Below the pieces are notes generated by a model, which made no database searches, was not told the origin of the DNA, and was given only the letters and a program-made list of their open reading frames with translations. Shown in pieces: positions 5,949-11,865 of a DNA stretch of 11,865 nt (the stretch's first letter is position 1; each line of letters starts with the position of its first letter). Position numbers and translations under genes: made by a program. This DNA comes from Methanoculleus sp. UBA77. Its GTDB lineage: Archaea; Halobacteriota; Methanomicrobia; Methanomicrobiales; Methanoculleaceae. The stretch is taken from positions 7,069 to 18,933 of the forward strand of contig DALN01000106.1 of the NCBI GenBank assembly GCA_002499455.1. Reading direction: 5' to 3'.

Positions 5949-6201
5949 CCCAATTGAGGCTAGTGGAGGGAAGGTTGTTATTACTGGAGTTAGTCGTACC
6001 GGCTTGACGATGGTGTTACATGTGGTTAACCCTTACCTCCCCACCACAACGGTCGCACAACGACATGGGAATACGGTCAGGTCCTAACTTTCGAAGTTAG
6101 ACATGAGAGATCCTGTGCAACAGACGGTCGATGGAGAGCTGAAAATGGTTACAAGCAGAATAACCATCAAAAACGGAATGAGGCGTGAACCTGCATTTTT
6201 A
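5949..6201. other. Gene-poor stretch between the small gene and tRNA-Thr
   Basis: I see no convincing protein or RNA gene here. A seven-pair hairpin (ctaactt at 6084-6090, loop tcg, aagttag at 6094-6100) is the only notable structure. Confidence 0.4.
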
Positions 6202-6273
6202 AGCCGCTGGGGGGACTTGAACCCCCGACCTGCTGATTACGAATCAGCCGCTATACCGCTAAGCCACAGCGGC
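6202..6273 (-). tRNA. tRNA-Thr (anticodon CGU)
   Basis: Read leftward, the cloverleaf is complete: acceptor stem GCCGCTG pairs with CAGCGGC, the D arm contains GCTTAGCGGTATAGC, the anticodon arm GCTGA-TTCGTAA-TCAGC presents CGT at positions 34-36, and the T arm is GGGGG-TTCAAGT-CCCCC. The discriminator base is T at 6202, usual for archaeal tRNA-Thr. CCA is not encoded. No intron is seen. Its 3' end faces the AT-richer segment. Confidence 0.95.
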
Positions 6274-6300
6274 AACTGCCTTACAACATTGTACGTCCGG

Positions 6301-6309
6301 AATTAAAAA
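6301..6309 (-). promoter_or_regulatory. TATA box of tRNA-Thr
   Basis: Read leftward this is tttttaatt, about 30 bases upstream of the mature tRNA 5' end, the normal archaeal position. It partly overlaps the T-run that could end transcription of the DUF3467 gene. Confidence 0.5.
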
Positions 6310-6340
6310 GGTATCACCTGCCGGGGCACCCCCGCCCCGG
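6305..6340 (-). terminator. Stem-loop plus T-run after the DUF3467 gene
   Basis: ccggggc (6321-6327) and gccccgg (6334-6340) form a perfect seven-pair stem with a six-base loop, six bases after the gene's stop codon; a run of five T follows on the leftward strand at 6309-6305. T-runs terminate archaeal RNA polymerase, and here the stem may add to that. Confidence 0.5.
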
Positions 6341-6346
6341 TCACGA

Positions 6347-6652
6347 TCAGGAGTAACCCCGGATGGTGACGTTGCTCTCCTGCTGCGGGGCGGCCTCCGG
6401 GGTGTCGATCTTGCCGAACTTCTGCTCGTAATCGGCGACGCTCTTTGCCAGCACCGCGACCAGGTTCTTCGCGTGCCGGGGGCTGATCGAGACGATCGCC
6501 TTCGCGCGGGCCTGGTTCATGCCGGGGATCTCGTGCAGGAAGAGGAACGTGAACTCGTCCTCCTTGTAGGCGATCTGGATCCGGTTCGAGTAGACCGGGT
6601 CGAGGTCGCCGGGGATGTTGACCGATATCTCGCGGTTAGCCATACCTCTCAT
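6347..6652 (-). CDS. DUF3467 family protein
   Basis: The product (101 residues from 6652, 98 from the inner ATG at 6643) contains PVYSNRIQIAYKEDEFTFLF, then a PGMNQARAKAIVSISP strand-turn-strand and a helix HAKNLVAVLAKSVADYEQKFG. This pattern is the DUF3467 family, a small soluble protein common in methanogens and scattered bacteria whose role is not known. The 6652 start has GGAG five bases upstream; the 6643 start, giving MANREISVN, better matches the usual compact N-terminus and would fit a leaderless transcript from a cttatg-like TATA near 6670. The gene is divergent from the Cas4-like gene. Confidence 0.85.
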   Translation of the reverse strand: MRGMANREISVNIPGDLDPVYSNRIQIAYKEDEFTFLFLHEIPGMNQARAKAIVSISPRHAKNLVAVLAKSVADYEQKFGKIDTPEAAPQQESNVTIRGYS

Positions 6653-6702
6653 CTGTACTCCGCTCCGGCATAAGGGTTGGTTTCAGCCCCGGGCGCGCAC
6701 CC

Positions 6703-6716
6703 CTGCGCCGGCGCAG
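6703..6716. promoter_or_regulatory. 14-base perfect palindrome in the divergent promoter
   Basis: ctgcgccggcgcag is perfectly self-complementary and sits 12 bases before the TATA box of the Cas4-like gene and about 50 bases upstream of DUF3467. Such a site could bind a dimeric regulator of either gene; GC-rich palindromes also arise by chance in this genome. Confidence 0.35.
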
Positions 6717-6727
6717 AAGGTATCCGC

Positions 6728-6734
6728 ATATAAA
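6728..6734 (+). promoter_or_regulatory. TATA box of the Cas4-like gene
   Basis: atataaa is a near-ideal archaeal TATA box inside GC-rich DNA. It predicts a transcript start near 6757, about 13 bases before the TTG start codon. Confidence 0.6.
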
Positions 6735-6769
6735 GGAGAAGAGCGGATCTCTCCTCCGGACGGATTCGG

Positions 6770-7438
6770 TTGCCCACGAACGAGTACATCCCGGTATCCG
6801 GCGTCGTCGCCTGCCACATCTGCCCCCGGCGCTACTACTTCGAGCGGTCGGAGGAGCGCGGTGAGTCGCCCCGCTACACCGTCTGCAAGCAGGTCTCCGC
6901 GCACCTCGGCGACCTCCTGGAACCCGACCGGATCTGGCAGGAGGTCCTCTGCGTCCTCCCCGACGCCCCGCCGGAGGCCCGGGACCTCCTCGACGAATGC
7001 GTCGCCGCCTGCCGGGAGACCACCTGGCAGCGGCCGGTCCAGACCGACCTCGCCGTCGAGTCCGACACCCTCGGCATCCGCGGGAGGGTCGACAAGATCT
7101 TTGAGGACGGCACCTTCGCCGTCACCCGGTCGAGCACCGCCCCCAACGCCGGGGTCTACGGCACCGACCGGCTCCGGGTCGCCTGCTACGTCGCCTGTCT
7201 CAGAGAGACCCTCGGCCGCCCCGTCGCCGGCGGCTACGTCGAGTACGTCGCGAGCGGCACACTCCGGTTCGTCGAACCCCAGCCCCGGGACCGGCGGGAG
7301 ATGATAAAAGCGATCGGGGCGGCAAAACGGGTGGTCGCGGGCGAGATCCCGCCCCGGCCCCTCCGGGCCCCCTGCGAGGGATGCCCGCATATCGAGCGGT
7401 GCACCGCCGGCCCCCGGCGGCTCTCCGACCTCTTCTGA
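6770..7438 (+). CDS. Cas4-like iron-sulfur protein with degraded nuclease motif
   Basis: The 222-residue protein has the Cas4/RecB-like plan: an N-terminal ACHICPRRYYF with C18, H45 in the VSAHLGD region, GRVD with D108, then a strand FAVTRSS, a helix with DRLRVACY (133-140), and a C-terminal PCEGCPHIERC with C202, C205 and C211. The four cysteines match the [4Fe-4S] ligands of Cas4. In active Cas4 nucleases the strand after the motif II Asp carries E-x-K; here the corresponding residues look like V118-T-R120, so catalysis is doubtful. Active Cas4 trims new CRISPR spacers, but no cas gene or CRISPR array is in the window, so this is a solitary homolog of unknown role. TTG at 6770 is the start; no ATG or GTG lies nearby in frame. 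Its stop is two bases from the convergent gene's stop. Confidence 0.8.
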   Translation: MPTNEYIPVSGVVACHICPRRYYFERSEERGESPRYTVCKQVSAHLGDLLEPDRIWQEVLCVLPDAPPEARDLLDECVAACRETTWQRPVQTDLAVESDTLGIRGRVDKIFEDGTFAVTRSSTAPNAGVYGTDRLRVACYVACLRETLGRPVAGGYVEYVASGTLRFVEPQPRDRREMIKAIGAAKRVVAGEIPPRPLRAPCEGCPHIERCTAGPRRLSDLF

Positions 7439-7440
7439 TA

Positions 7441-8370
7441 TCAGCTGAAGTTCTCAAGCAGTGTCTTTGAGACGATGTACTCGCCCTTCGCCTCGCGGGT
7501 CGTCCCCACGATCAGCCACCGCTCGTCGCCGTGCTCCTCGACGACGCCCTTCGCCTCGATGACCTCGCCCGCGAGCGCCTGGCCCGAGTAGGTATGGGTG
7601 AAGGAGAGGACCCGGCTGATCTCGTCGTGGTCCACGCGGTACGCCGCCGGGCTGTCGAAGGAGAGGGAGGCGTCCGTGACCGTCGCCTCGATCGTAGCCC
7701 GGCCGACCACCTCGCCCTTCCCGGCCGGGACCGCGTCCAGGTTCCCGTATGACCGGGTGTAGAGGAGGTCGAAGTAGGTCCCCTCGAACTCCCCCCGGTT
7801 CCACTTCCGCTGCTCGTGCAGGACGAAGGCATCAAACGAGATCTCCGGCACCCTCTTGTCGTAGACCTTCCGCCACATCGCGGTGCTCATCCCCGGGATC
7901 ACCCCCGCCCCTACGAGCTGCCGGAGCTGGCGCTGCGCCGCAAACCAGGCGTCGCCGTAGACCACCAGGTCGATGTCGGAGGCGGCGTTCTCAAGACCGC
8001 AGAGGAGCGAGCCCGTGCACCCGAACGAGCCCTTCGGGAGGTTGAAGTGAGAGAGAAGACGGCGCACCCGGGCGTTCCGGGCCGCCACCTTCCCGATCTC
8101 CTCCTCCGGCTTGTAGACCCGGGCGACGTCGCAGTACGGCACCCGGTGGACCGAGTCAAGATACGCCGGCTTATGCTCCCGGACCCACGCGAAAGACTCG
8201 GCAAAATCGTATTTGCGGTACCGCCGCCCGGAGAGGCTCGTCCGCTCCCCGTCCGCGTCGGGGACGTAGCGGAGGATGCACCCCACCCGGTCGGCGTTGT
8301 CGTAGTTCGAGACCGCGTAGAGGCAGCCCTCGCGGTCCTCGACGAAGTCACGAAGACGTATCGGCGTCAT
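7441..8370 (-). CDS. Pol-beta-type nucleotidyltransferase domain protein
   Basis: The 309-residue product has the nucleotidyltransferase motif in its middle: G-C-T-G-S (117-121) followed by SDIDLVVYG (131-139), that is GS then D-x-D. The N-terminal 110 residues (starting MTPIRLRDFVEDREGCLYAV) and the C-terminal 100 residues (with AGEVIEAKGVVEE and a TTREAKGEYIV strand) are extra domains not typical of minimal MNT proteins; the C-terminal part might bind nucleic acid. This is a conserved archaeal type whose substrate I cannot name. The ATG at 8370 overlaps the tsaC stop in ATGA, pointing to translational coupling with threonylcarbamoyladenosine synthesis; a tRNA- or nucleotide-related role is an inference from that. 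A longer frame extending upstream lies inside tsaC and is rejected. Confidence 0.85.
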   Translation of the reverse strand: MTPIRLRDFVEDREGCLYAVSNYDNADRVGCILRYVPDADGERTSLSGRRYRKYDFAESFAWVREHKPAYLDSVHRVPYCDVARVYKPEEEIGKVAARNARVRRLLSHFNLPKGSFGCTGSLLCGLENAASDIDLVVYGDAWFAAQRQLRQLVGAGVIPGMSTAMWRKVYDKRVPEISFDAFVLHEQRKWNRGEFEGTYFDLLYTRSYGNLDAVPAGKGEVVGRATIEATVTDASLSFDSPAAYRVDHDEISRVLSFTHTYSGQALAGEVIEAKGVVEEHGDERWLIVGTTREAKGEYIVSKTLLENFS

Positions 8371-8945
8371 GCTTGCAGGCTCTCCAGGAAGGCCTCCACC
8401 GCTTCCCACTCCGCACCCTTCCGCAGGATCCGCCGGGCAGGGAGGTCCACAACCGTGCTCGGTGTCCCCGGGAGCTCCCCGCCGTCGACCAGGTAGTCGT
8501 GGGGGACCGAGACCTCCTCCGGCCGGGTCGGCGCGATATCGTCGGAGATGTTCGCGCTCGTGGCCGTGATCGGCGCATCGAGCCTTGAGATGATCGCGAT
8601 GGCGACCGGGTGATCGGGCCACCGGATCCCGATGAGGCCCGTGCCGCCCGTCAGGATCTCCGGGAGGCAGGACTTCGCCGGGAGGATCACCGTCACCGGG
8701 CCGGGAAGGAATCGGTCGATGAAGGCCTCCGCGACCTCGTCCACCACCGCGACGGCACGGAGCATCTCCATATCCGAGACCGCGACCGAGATCGGTTTTC
8801 CCACCGGCCGGTTCTTCGCCTCGTAGACCCGCATCACCGCATCCTCCGAGAGGGCGTCCGCGCCGAGACCGTAGACCGTCTCGGTCGGGTAGACGACGAG
8901 CCCGTCCCGCGAGAGCACCTTAACGGCCATATCAATCGGATCCAT
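8367..8945 (-). CDS. tsaC: Threonylcarbamoyl-AMP synthase (TsaC/Sua5/YrdC family)
   Basis: The 192-residue enzyme makes threonylcarbamoyl-AMP from threonine, bicarbonate and ATP, the first step of the t6A modification at position 37 of ANN-decoding tRNAs; the Kae1/KEOPS complex performs the second. Signature motifs are YPTETVYGLG (19-28), K44-N-R with K50-P51, the GIRWPDHP strand (106-113) and SANIS (130-134). Length equals the single YrdC domain; the C-terminal Sua5 domain present in many archaeal homologs is absent. The A of its ATG is the last base of the preceding gene's TGA, and its own stop overlaps the next start, so three genes are tightly coupled. Confidence 0.93.
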   Translation of the reverse strand: MDPIDMAVKVLSRDGLVVYPTETVYGLGADALSEDAVMRVYEAKNRPVGKPISVAVSDMEMLRAVAVVDEVAEAFIDRFLPGPVTVILPAKSCLPEILTGGTGLIGIRWPDHPVAIAIISRLDAPITATSANISDDIAPTRPEEVSVPHDYLVDGGELPGTPSTVVDLPARRILRKGAEWEAVEAFLESLQA

Positions 8946-9622
8946 CAGAACTCACGCCCCCGCACGCGGTTGATATCGAAGACGCCCTTGCCGCTGACGT
9001 GCATCACGGCAAAGACTCCGGCCTGGATCGGGTCGGTCACGACCAGGTCGGCGTGCTCGGGGACGCTCCCGGCCATCTTGAGGGCGATCACCGGGATACC
9101 CGCCGCCCTGACCCGGTCGACGGCCCGCGAGACCTCGCCGCCCATCAGCGACCCGGCGAGCACCAGAATGCAGGCCCGGGGGAGCCGGGCCACCGCGTCC
9201 ACCGCGAGCGCGAGGGTCTGCTCCCCGACGAGGGGGATCGTGTCGACCGATATACGCTCGCCCCGGATGTTGTGGCGATCCGCCTCGTTCACGGCGCCGA
9301 GCGCCACCTGCGCCACCTGTGCGCCGCCGCCGATGATGATCACCCGCGAGCCGAATATCCGGGAGAACGGCGGGTAGATGGTGACGTCGACGACCGACGG
9401 CACCCGCGCAAGATCGGCGATGAGCTCGCCGTGGTTCCCGCACTCCTCGAACTCGAAGTAGAGGTAAGCTCTCCCCGTGTTCGGGCCGGTGGTGATGATC
9501 GACTGCTGGATCATCTGGATGTTGGCCTGGTAATCCGCCATCACCGTGGCCACATCGCGCAGCACGCCGGCCCGGTTCTCGGTGATGATGCTTAAGGCAT
9601 ACATATCGGTATCGGTGATCAT
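8945..9622 (-). CDS. ACT domain / DUF5612 protein
   Basis: The 225-residue protein begins with an ACT domain (about 7-83: YALSIITENRAGVLRDVATV, then the paired strand AYLYFEFEE), a small-ligand sensor often binding amino acids. A second domain follows with GSRVIIIGGGAQ (91-102), LVLAGSLMGGEV and VIALKMAGSVPEHADLVVTD, a Rossmann-like pattern that I assign to DUF5612, found in methanogens with unknown function. A regulatory or amino-acid-linked role is inferred from the ACT domain only. The start at 9622 has GGAGG three bases upstream; a longer start at 9718 would add a 32-residue N-terminus beginning MKLKSINQREYDR and cannot be excluded. Confidence 0.8.
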   Translation of the reverse strand: MITDTDMYALSIITENRAGVLRDVATVMADYQANIQMIQQSIITTGPNTGRAYLYFEFEECGNHGELIADLARVPSVVDVTIYPPFSRIFGSRVIIIGGGAQVAQVALGAVNEADRHNIRGERISVDTIPLVGEQTLALAVDAVARLPRACILVLAGSLMGGEVSRAVDRVRAAGIPVIALKMAGSVPEHADLVVTDPIQAGVFAVMHVSGKGVFDINRVRGREF

Positions 9623-9723
9623 GATCCTCCCCCGCCGGAGATCCGGGCGCTCTCCACCGGTCTGGTGAACGGGAAAAATTCGGTCATATTCGCGCTGATT
9701 GATAGATTTGAGTTTCATAGAGG

Positions 9724-10803
9724 TTATAGGTTTTCGGTGTGCGTGTGATCGGTCTCCTCCGCGCGGGCCTTCTCTCCGGCGGCAAGCGCACCCCCGAGGA
9801 GGCCGAGGGGGATGTGGAGGTAGTAGAGGACCAGCCGCCAGAGGACGACATAGAGGCCGAGGAGGTAGGTGGGGACGATCCGGCGGTAGAGCGTGGCGGC
9901 GCCAAGCTCGGCGATCCCGGCAGACCCGGGGATGAGCGGGATGTTCGAGATCATCTGGAGGAGGCCCTGGAAGAGAAACGACTCTGCAAAAGAGGGCGGC
10001 AGGCCGAGCGAGGCGAGCAGGGCCGACGCCACGGAGAAGTGGAGGCCCCATTCGAGGACGGTGAGGAGCAACGCGGCGGAGAACGCCCGCCGGCCGGTCC
10101 GAATAAACCGCATGGAGCCCGCGGCGAAGAGATCGGTCTCGCGGTGGATCCGCTCCGTGAGGCTCTCCGCCCCCTCCGTGCCCGGGCAGAACCGGAGCCA
10201 GTGCCGGCTCCGGTTGCACCGGTTGAGCATCCTGACGGCGATGCCACCGACCACCCGCTTCGTGAGCGACGGGCGGCGGATCAGGACGAGGAGCGCGAGC
10301 ATGAGGGAGAGGACGAGGAGCAGGAAGGCCGCCACCGGGTAGAGGACGGTGGCGGCGAGATAGCCCCAGAGGTGCCGGACGGCGAGAAGGGCCGCAAGGG
10401 TGAGGGAGACGAAGACCACAAGGTCCAGCACCCGCTCCGTGACGACGACGGCGACGGCGTCCCCGACGGCGAGCCCGGAACGCGAGAGCCGGTGAATCCG
10501 GACGGGCTCGCCGCCGACCTGACCGGGGGTGATCGAGCCTGCAAAGAGGGAGAGGAGCTCGGTGATCGCCATGCGCCGGAACGGCACGGCGTAGCCGAGC
10601 CCGCTGCAGAGAACCCGGATCCTGGTCGTTCTGCAGAGGATTGCCCCGGCGCGGAGCCCGACGGCGAGGACGATGGCGGCGATGCTGACCTCGCCGAGAT
10701 AGGCCCTCGTCTCCGGGGTGAAGGTCGCCGCGAGGAGGGCCGCGAGAGCCGCGCCGCTGACCATAAGCGAGAGCACGATCCAGCGCCGGCTCTTCATACC
10801 CAT
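9724..10803 (-). CDS. LPG-synthase-TM / UPF0104 family membrane protein (flippase-like)
   Basis: The 359-residue integral membrane protein has roughly seven or eight hydrophobic helices and the family hallmark ITPGQVGGEPVRI near residue 92-104, followed by a TERVLDLVVF helix. A second conserved element, LIPGSAGIAELGA, lies near the C-terminus. Members include the membrane part of lysyl-phosphatidylglycerol synthase and archaeal AglD-like proteins linked to lipid-carrier glycan transfer; here no aminoacyl-transferase domain follows, so a lipid-linked transport or transfer role is inferred. The start at 10803 has GGAGG immediately upstream; an ATG at 10797 has better spacing to it and is nearly as likely. 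It is first in the leftward cluster, with 101 bases before the ACT gene. Confidence 0.85.
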   Translation of the reverse strand: MGMKSRRWIVLSLMVSGAALAALLAATFTPETRAYLGEVSIAAIVLAVGLRAGAILCRTTRIRVLCSGLGYAVPFRRMAITELLSLFAGSITPGQVGGEPVRIHRLSRSGLAVGDAVAVVVTERVLDLVVFVSLTLAALLAVRHLWGYLAATVLYPVAAFLLLVLSLMLALLVLIRRPSLTKRVVGGIAVRMLNRCNRSRHWLRFCPGTEGAESLTERIHRETDLFAAGSMRFIRTGRRAFSAALLLTVLEWGLHFSVASALLASLGLPPSFAESFLFQGLLQMISNIPLIPGSAGIAELGAATLYRRIVPTYLLGLYVVLWRLVLYYLHIPLGLLGGALAAGEKARAEETDHTHTENL

Positions 10804-10832
10804 TCCCCTCCCCACCGGACGCTCATCCCGGT

Positions 10833-10856
10833 CGGCATCACCGCAGGTAGATGCCG
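10833..10856. repeat. Inverted repeat in the leader of the UPF0104-type gene
   Basis: cggcatc (10833-10839) and gatgccg (10850-10856) are perfect seven-base arms with a ten-base loop, 30 bases before the start codon on the leftward strand. It could be an operator or an RNA hairpin in the leader; no known riboswitch pattern is seen. Confidence 0.3.
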
Positions 10857-10892
10857 CTCATCACGATTACATCTTTGGCCGGGACGGGGGCG

Positions 10893-10921
10893 AAAAAGAG
10901 GTGGGTCCCGGAGGGAGGGAC
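10893..10921 (-). terminator. Terminator after fprA
   Basis: On the leftward strand gtccc and gggac arms (10921-10917 and 10909-10905) form a five-pair stem, and a run of five T follows at 10897-10893. It lies 64 bases beyond the fprA stop, in front of the UPF0104-type gene, and suggests these are separate transcripts. Confidence 0.45.
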
Positions 10922-10984
10922 GATCGGTCAGGTGTATTGCGGAGCGGGCGTGAGGTCGTGGTCAGGAGGGATGAAGACCCGGCG

Positions 10985-11865
10985 TCACCGGGCGCGGATC
11001 TCCCGCGCCACCCTCCGGCCGAGGTCGTAGGCCCGGGCAAGCTCGTCGGCGTCCGGCCGGTAGTTCACGTGGAACCCGCCGTCGATCACCTCGATCCCGG
11101 CCGCCTTCAGGGCCTCTTCGGCCTGAGCCACCGCACCGCCCATGCCGCCGTGCGACCCGAACGCACACCCGATCTTCTTCGTCCCGAGACGGCCGGGCCG
11201 AAGGCCGCGGAGGTAACTGAGGAACCCGGCAACCGTGGGGAGGACCTCGTCCTGGAGCGTCGGCGACCCGACGAGGACCGCCTTCGAGTCGAGGATATCC
11301 GTGACGATATCGCTCCGGTGCGTCCCCTGGAAGTAGCCGTCGGCAAGGAGGCAGACCCGGACGTCGGCGCCTTCGGCCATGACGCCCTCGGCGATCGCTT
11401 TTGCCAGCATCGTGGTCGAGCCGTGCATGGTGTCGAAGACGATCGTGACCTTGTCCTTTGAGACGCCCCGGCTCCAGTCGGTGTAGGCCTTGAGGATATC
11501 ACCGGCATACGACCGCCAGATGACGCCGTGGCTCGGCGCGATCATCCTGATATCGATCCCGAGCCCCCCGACCTCGTCGAGCTTCTTCAGGACCTTCGGC
11601 GCGAGCGGTATGATCAGGTTCGCAAAGAACTTCTGCGCGTGAGCCAGCGCCGCGTCCTTTCCGAGCTCGTCGTCGAACCGGGCGGCGCTTGCGACGTGCT
11701 GGCCGAAGGCGTCGTTCGGGAAGAGGATGGCGTCCTCGGCAAGGTAGGTGAACATCGAGTCGGGCCAGTGGAGCATCGGTGCCTCGAGGAAGACAAGCGT
11801 CTTTCCGCCGAGATCGAGGGTGTCGCCGCTCTTTACGACCCGGATGTTCCAGCCCGTCGTGTCGT
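10985..11865 (-). CDS. fprA: F420H2 oxidase / A-type flavodiiron protein FprA, C-terminal part (cut by window edge)
   Basis: About 293 C-terminal residues are visible and the frame stays open to the window edge. The first part is the end of the metallo-beta-lactamase-like diiron domain: LHWPDSM, LFPNDAFGQH and APSHGVIWR carry three of the expected iron ligands (a His, an Asp and a His); the HxExD motif lies outside the window. From about base 11470 leftward the flavodoxin domain begins with VTIVFDTMHGSTTMLAK, the FMN phosphate loop. In methanogens this enzyme oxidises coenzyme F420H2 and reduces O2 to water, protecting strictly anaerobic metabolism. Its stop is followed by a stem-loop with a T-run. 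Confidence 0.92.
   Translation of the reverse strand, partial: DTTGWNIRVVKSGDTLDLGGKTLVFLEAPMLHWPDSMFTYLAEDAILFPNDAFGQHVASAARFDDELGKDAALAHAQKFFANLIIPLAPKVLKKLDEVGGLGIDIRMIAPSHGVIWRSYAGDILKAYTDWSRGVSKDKVTIVFDTMHGSTTMLAKAIAEGVMAEGADVRVCLLADGYFQGTHRSDIVTDILDSKAVLVGSPTLQDEVLPTVAGFLSYLRGLRPGRLGTKKIGCAFGSHGGMGGAVAQAEEALKAAGIEVIDGGFHVNYRPDADELARAYDLGRRVAREIRAR

Larger units (their letters stand above)
2340..6201. other. AT-richer accessory segment abutting the 3' end of tRNA-Thr
   Basis: From about 2440 to 6200 the DNA is visibly less GC-rich than both flanks, with AT-rich intergenic runs (2450-2470, 5445-5520), third codon positions that are often A or T, and genes of defence or accessory type. 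The right boundary coincides with the 3' end of a tRNA gene, the usual att position for archaeal integrases. No integrase, transposase or convincing direct repeat of the tRNA 3' end is present in the window, so an integrated element is inferred, not shown; the left boundary is approximate. Confidence 0.4.

Noticed and set aside
6103..6306. Rightward ORF with a WGDLNPRPADYESAAIPLSH segment
   Set aside because: This peptide is the antisense reading of the tRNA-Thr gene, a well-known source of false protein annotation.
6770..7438. Possibility of a CRISPR-Cas locus because of the Cas4-like gene
   Set aside because: No repeat-spacer array and no other cas gene is visible anywhere in the window.
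8371..8622. Upstream extension of the nucleotidyltransferase frame
   Set aside because: It lies inside tsaC in another frame, is Arg/Gly/Pro-rich, and the ATGA overlap at 8370 gives the natural start.
9739..10953. Long rightward ORF of 404 codons opposite the UPF0104-type gene
   Set aside because: The product is almost wholly Glu/Gly/Arg/Asp with no domain, an antisense artefact of a hydrophobic gene; the leftward frame carries the family hallmark.

Overview
The window looks like chromosomal DNA of a methanogenic euryarchaeon, most likely a high-GC member of Methanomicrobiales (Methanoculleus-like). The evidence is an F420H2-oxidase type flavodiiron protein, an ACT/DUF5612 protein, a DUF3467 protein, a Cas4-like iron-sulfur protein, archaeal TATA boxes placed about 25 bases before start codons (several apparently leaderless), and strong G/C preference at third codon positions in both flanks. 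The taxon is an inference from gene content; nothing here was searched.

Left flank (1-2315): the first codons of a leftward gene, a divergent rightward gene for a RibD/dihydrofolate-reductase-fold protein, an orphan membrane histidine kinase, and a convergent 63-residue membrane protein.

Middle (about 2340-6200) is an AT-richer accessory segment that ends at the 3' end of a tRNA-Thr(CGU) gene, a classical integration position. It holds a two-helix membrane protein resembling SLATT effectors, a frame-disrupted second copy of the 63-residue membrane protein gene, and a two-gene operon resembling a type IV (AbiE-like) toxin-antitoxin or abortive-infection module. The putative regulator of that operon carries an N-terminal PD-(D/E)XK nuclease-like domain, then a winged helix, then an AbiEi-like C-terminus; the partner is a nucleotidyltransferase whose start overlaps the regulator's end by 14 bases. 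The operon promoter is packed with palindromes that bracket the TATA box. A small gene with a sudden change of codon use and a gene-poor stretch follow.

Right flank (6202-11865): tRNA-Thr, a DUF3467 protein, and divergently a Cas4-like protein that keeps the four iron-sulfur cysteines but seems to have lost the E-x-K nuclease motif and has no CRISPR neighbours. Convergent to it is a leftward cluster: an LPG-synthase/UPF0104 type membrane protein, an ACT-DUF5612 protein, a TsaC/Sua5 threonylcarbamoyl-AMP synthase and a Pol-beta-type nucleotidyltransferase, the last three joined by overlapping stop and start codons. The window closes inside fprA.

The most interesting parts are the nuclease-domain AbiE-like module with its operator array, the SLATT-like solo gene flanked by an intact and a decayed paralog, and the nuclease-motif-less Cas4 homolog.
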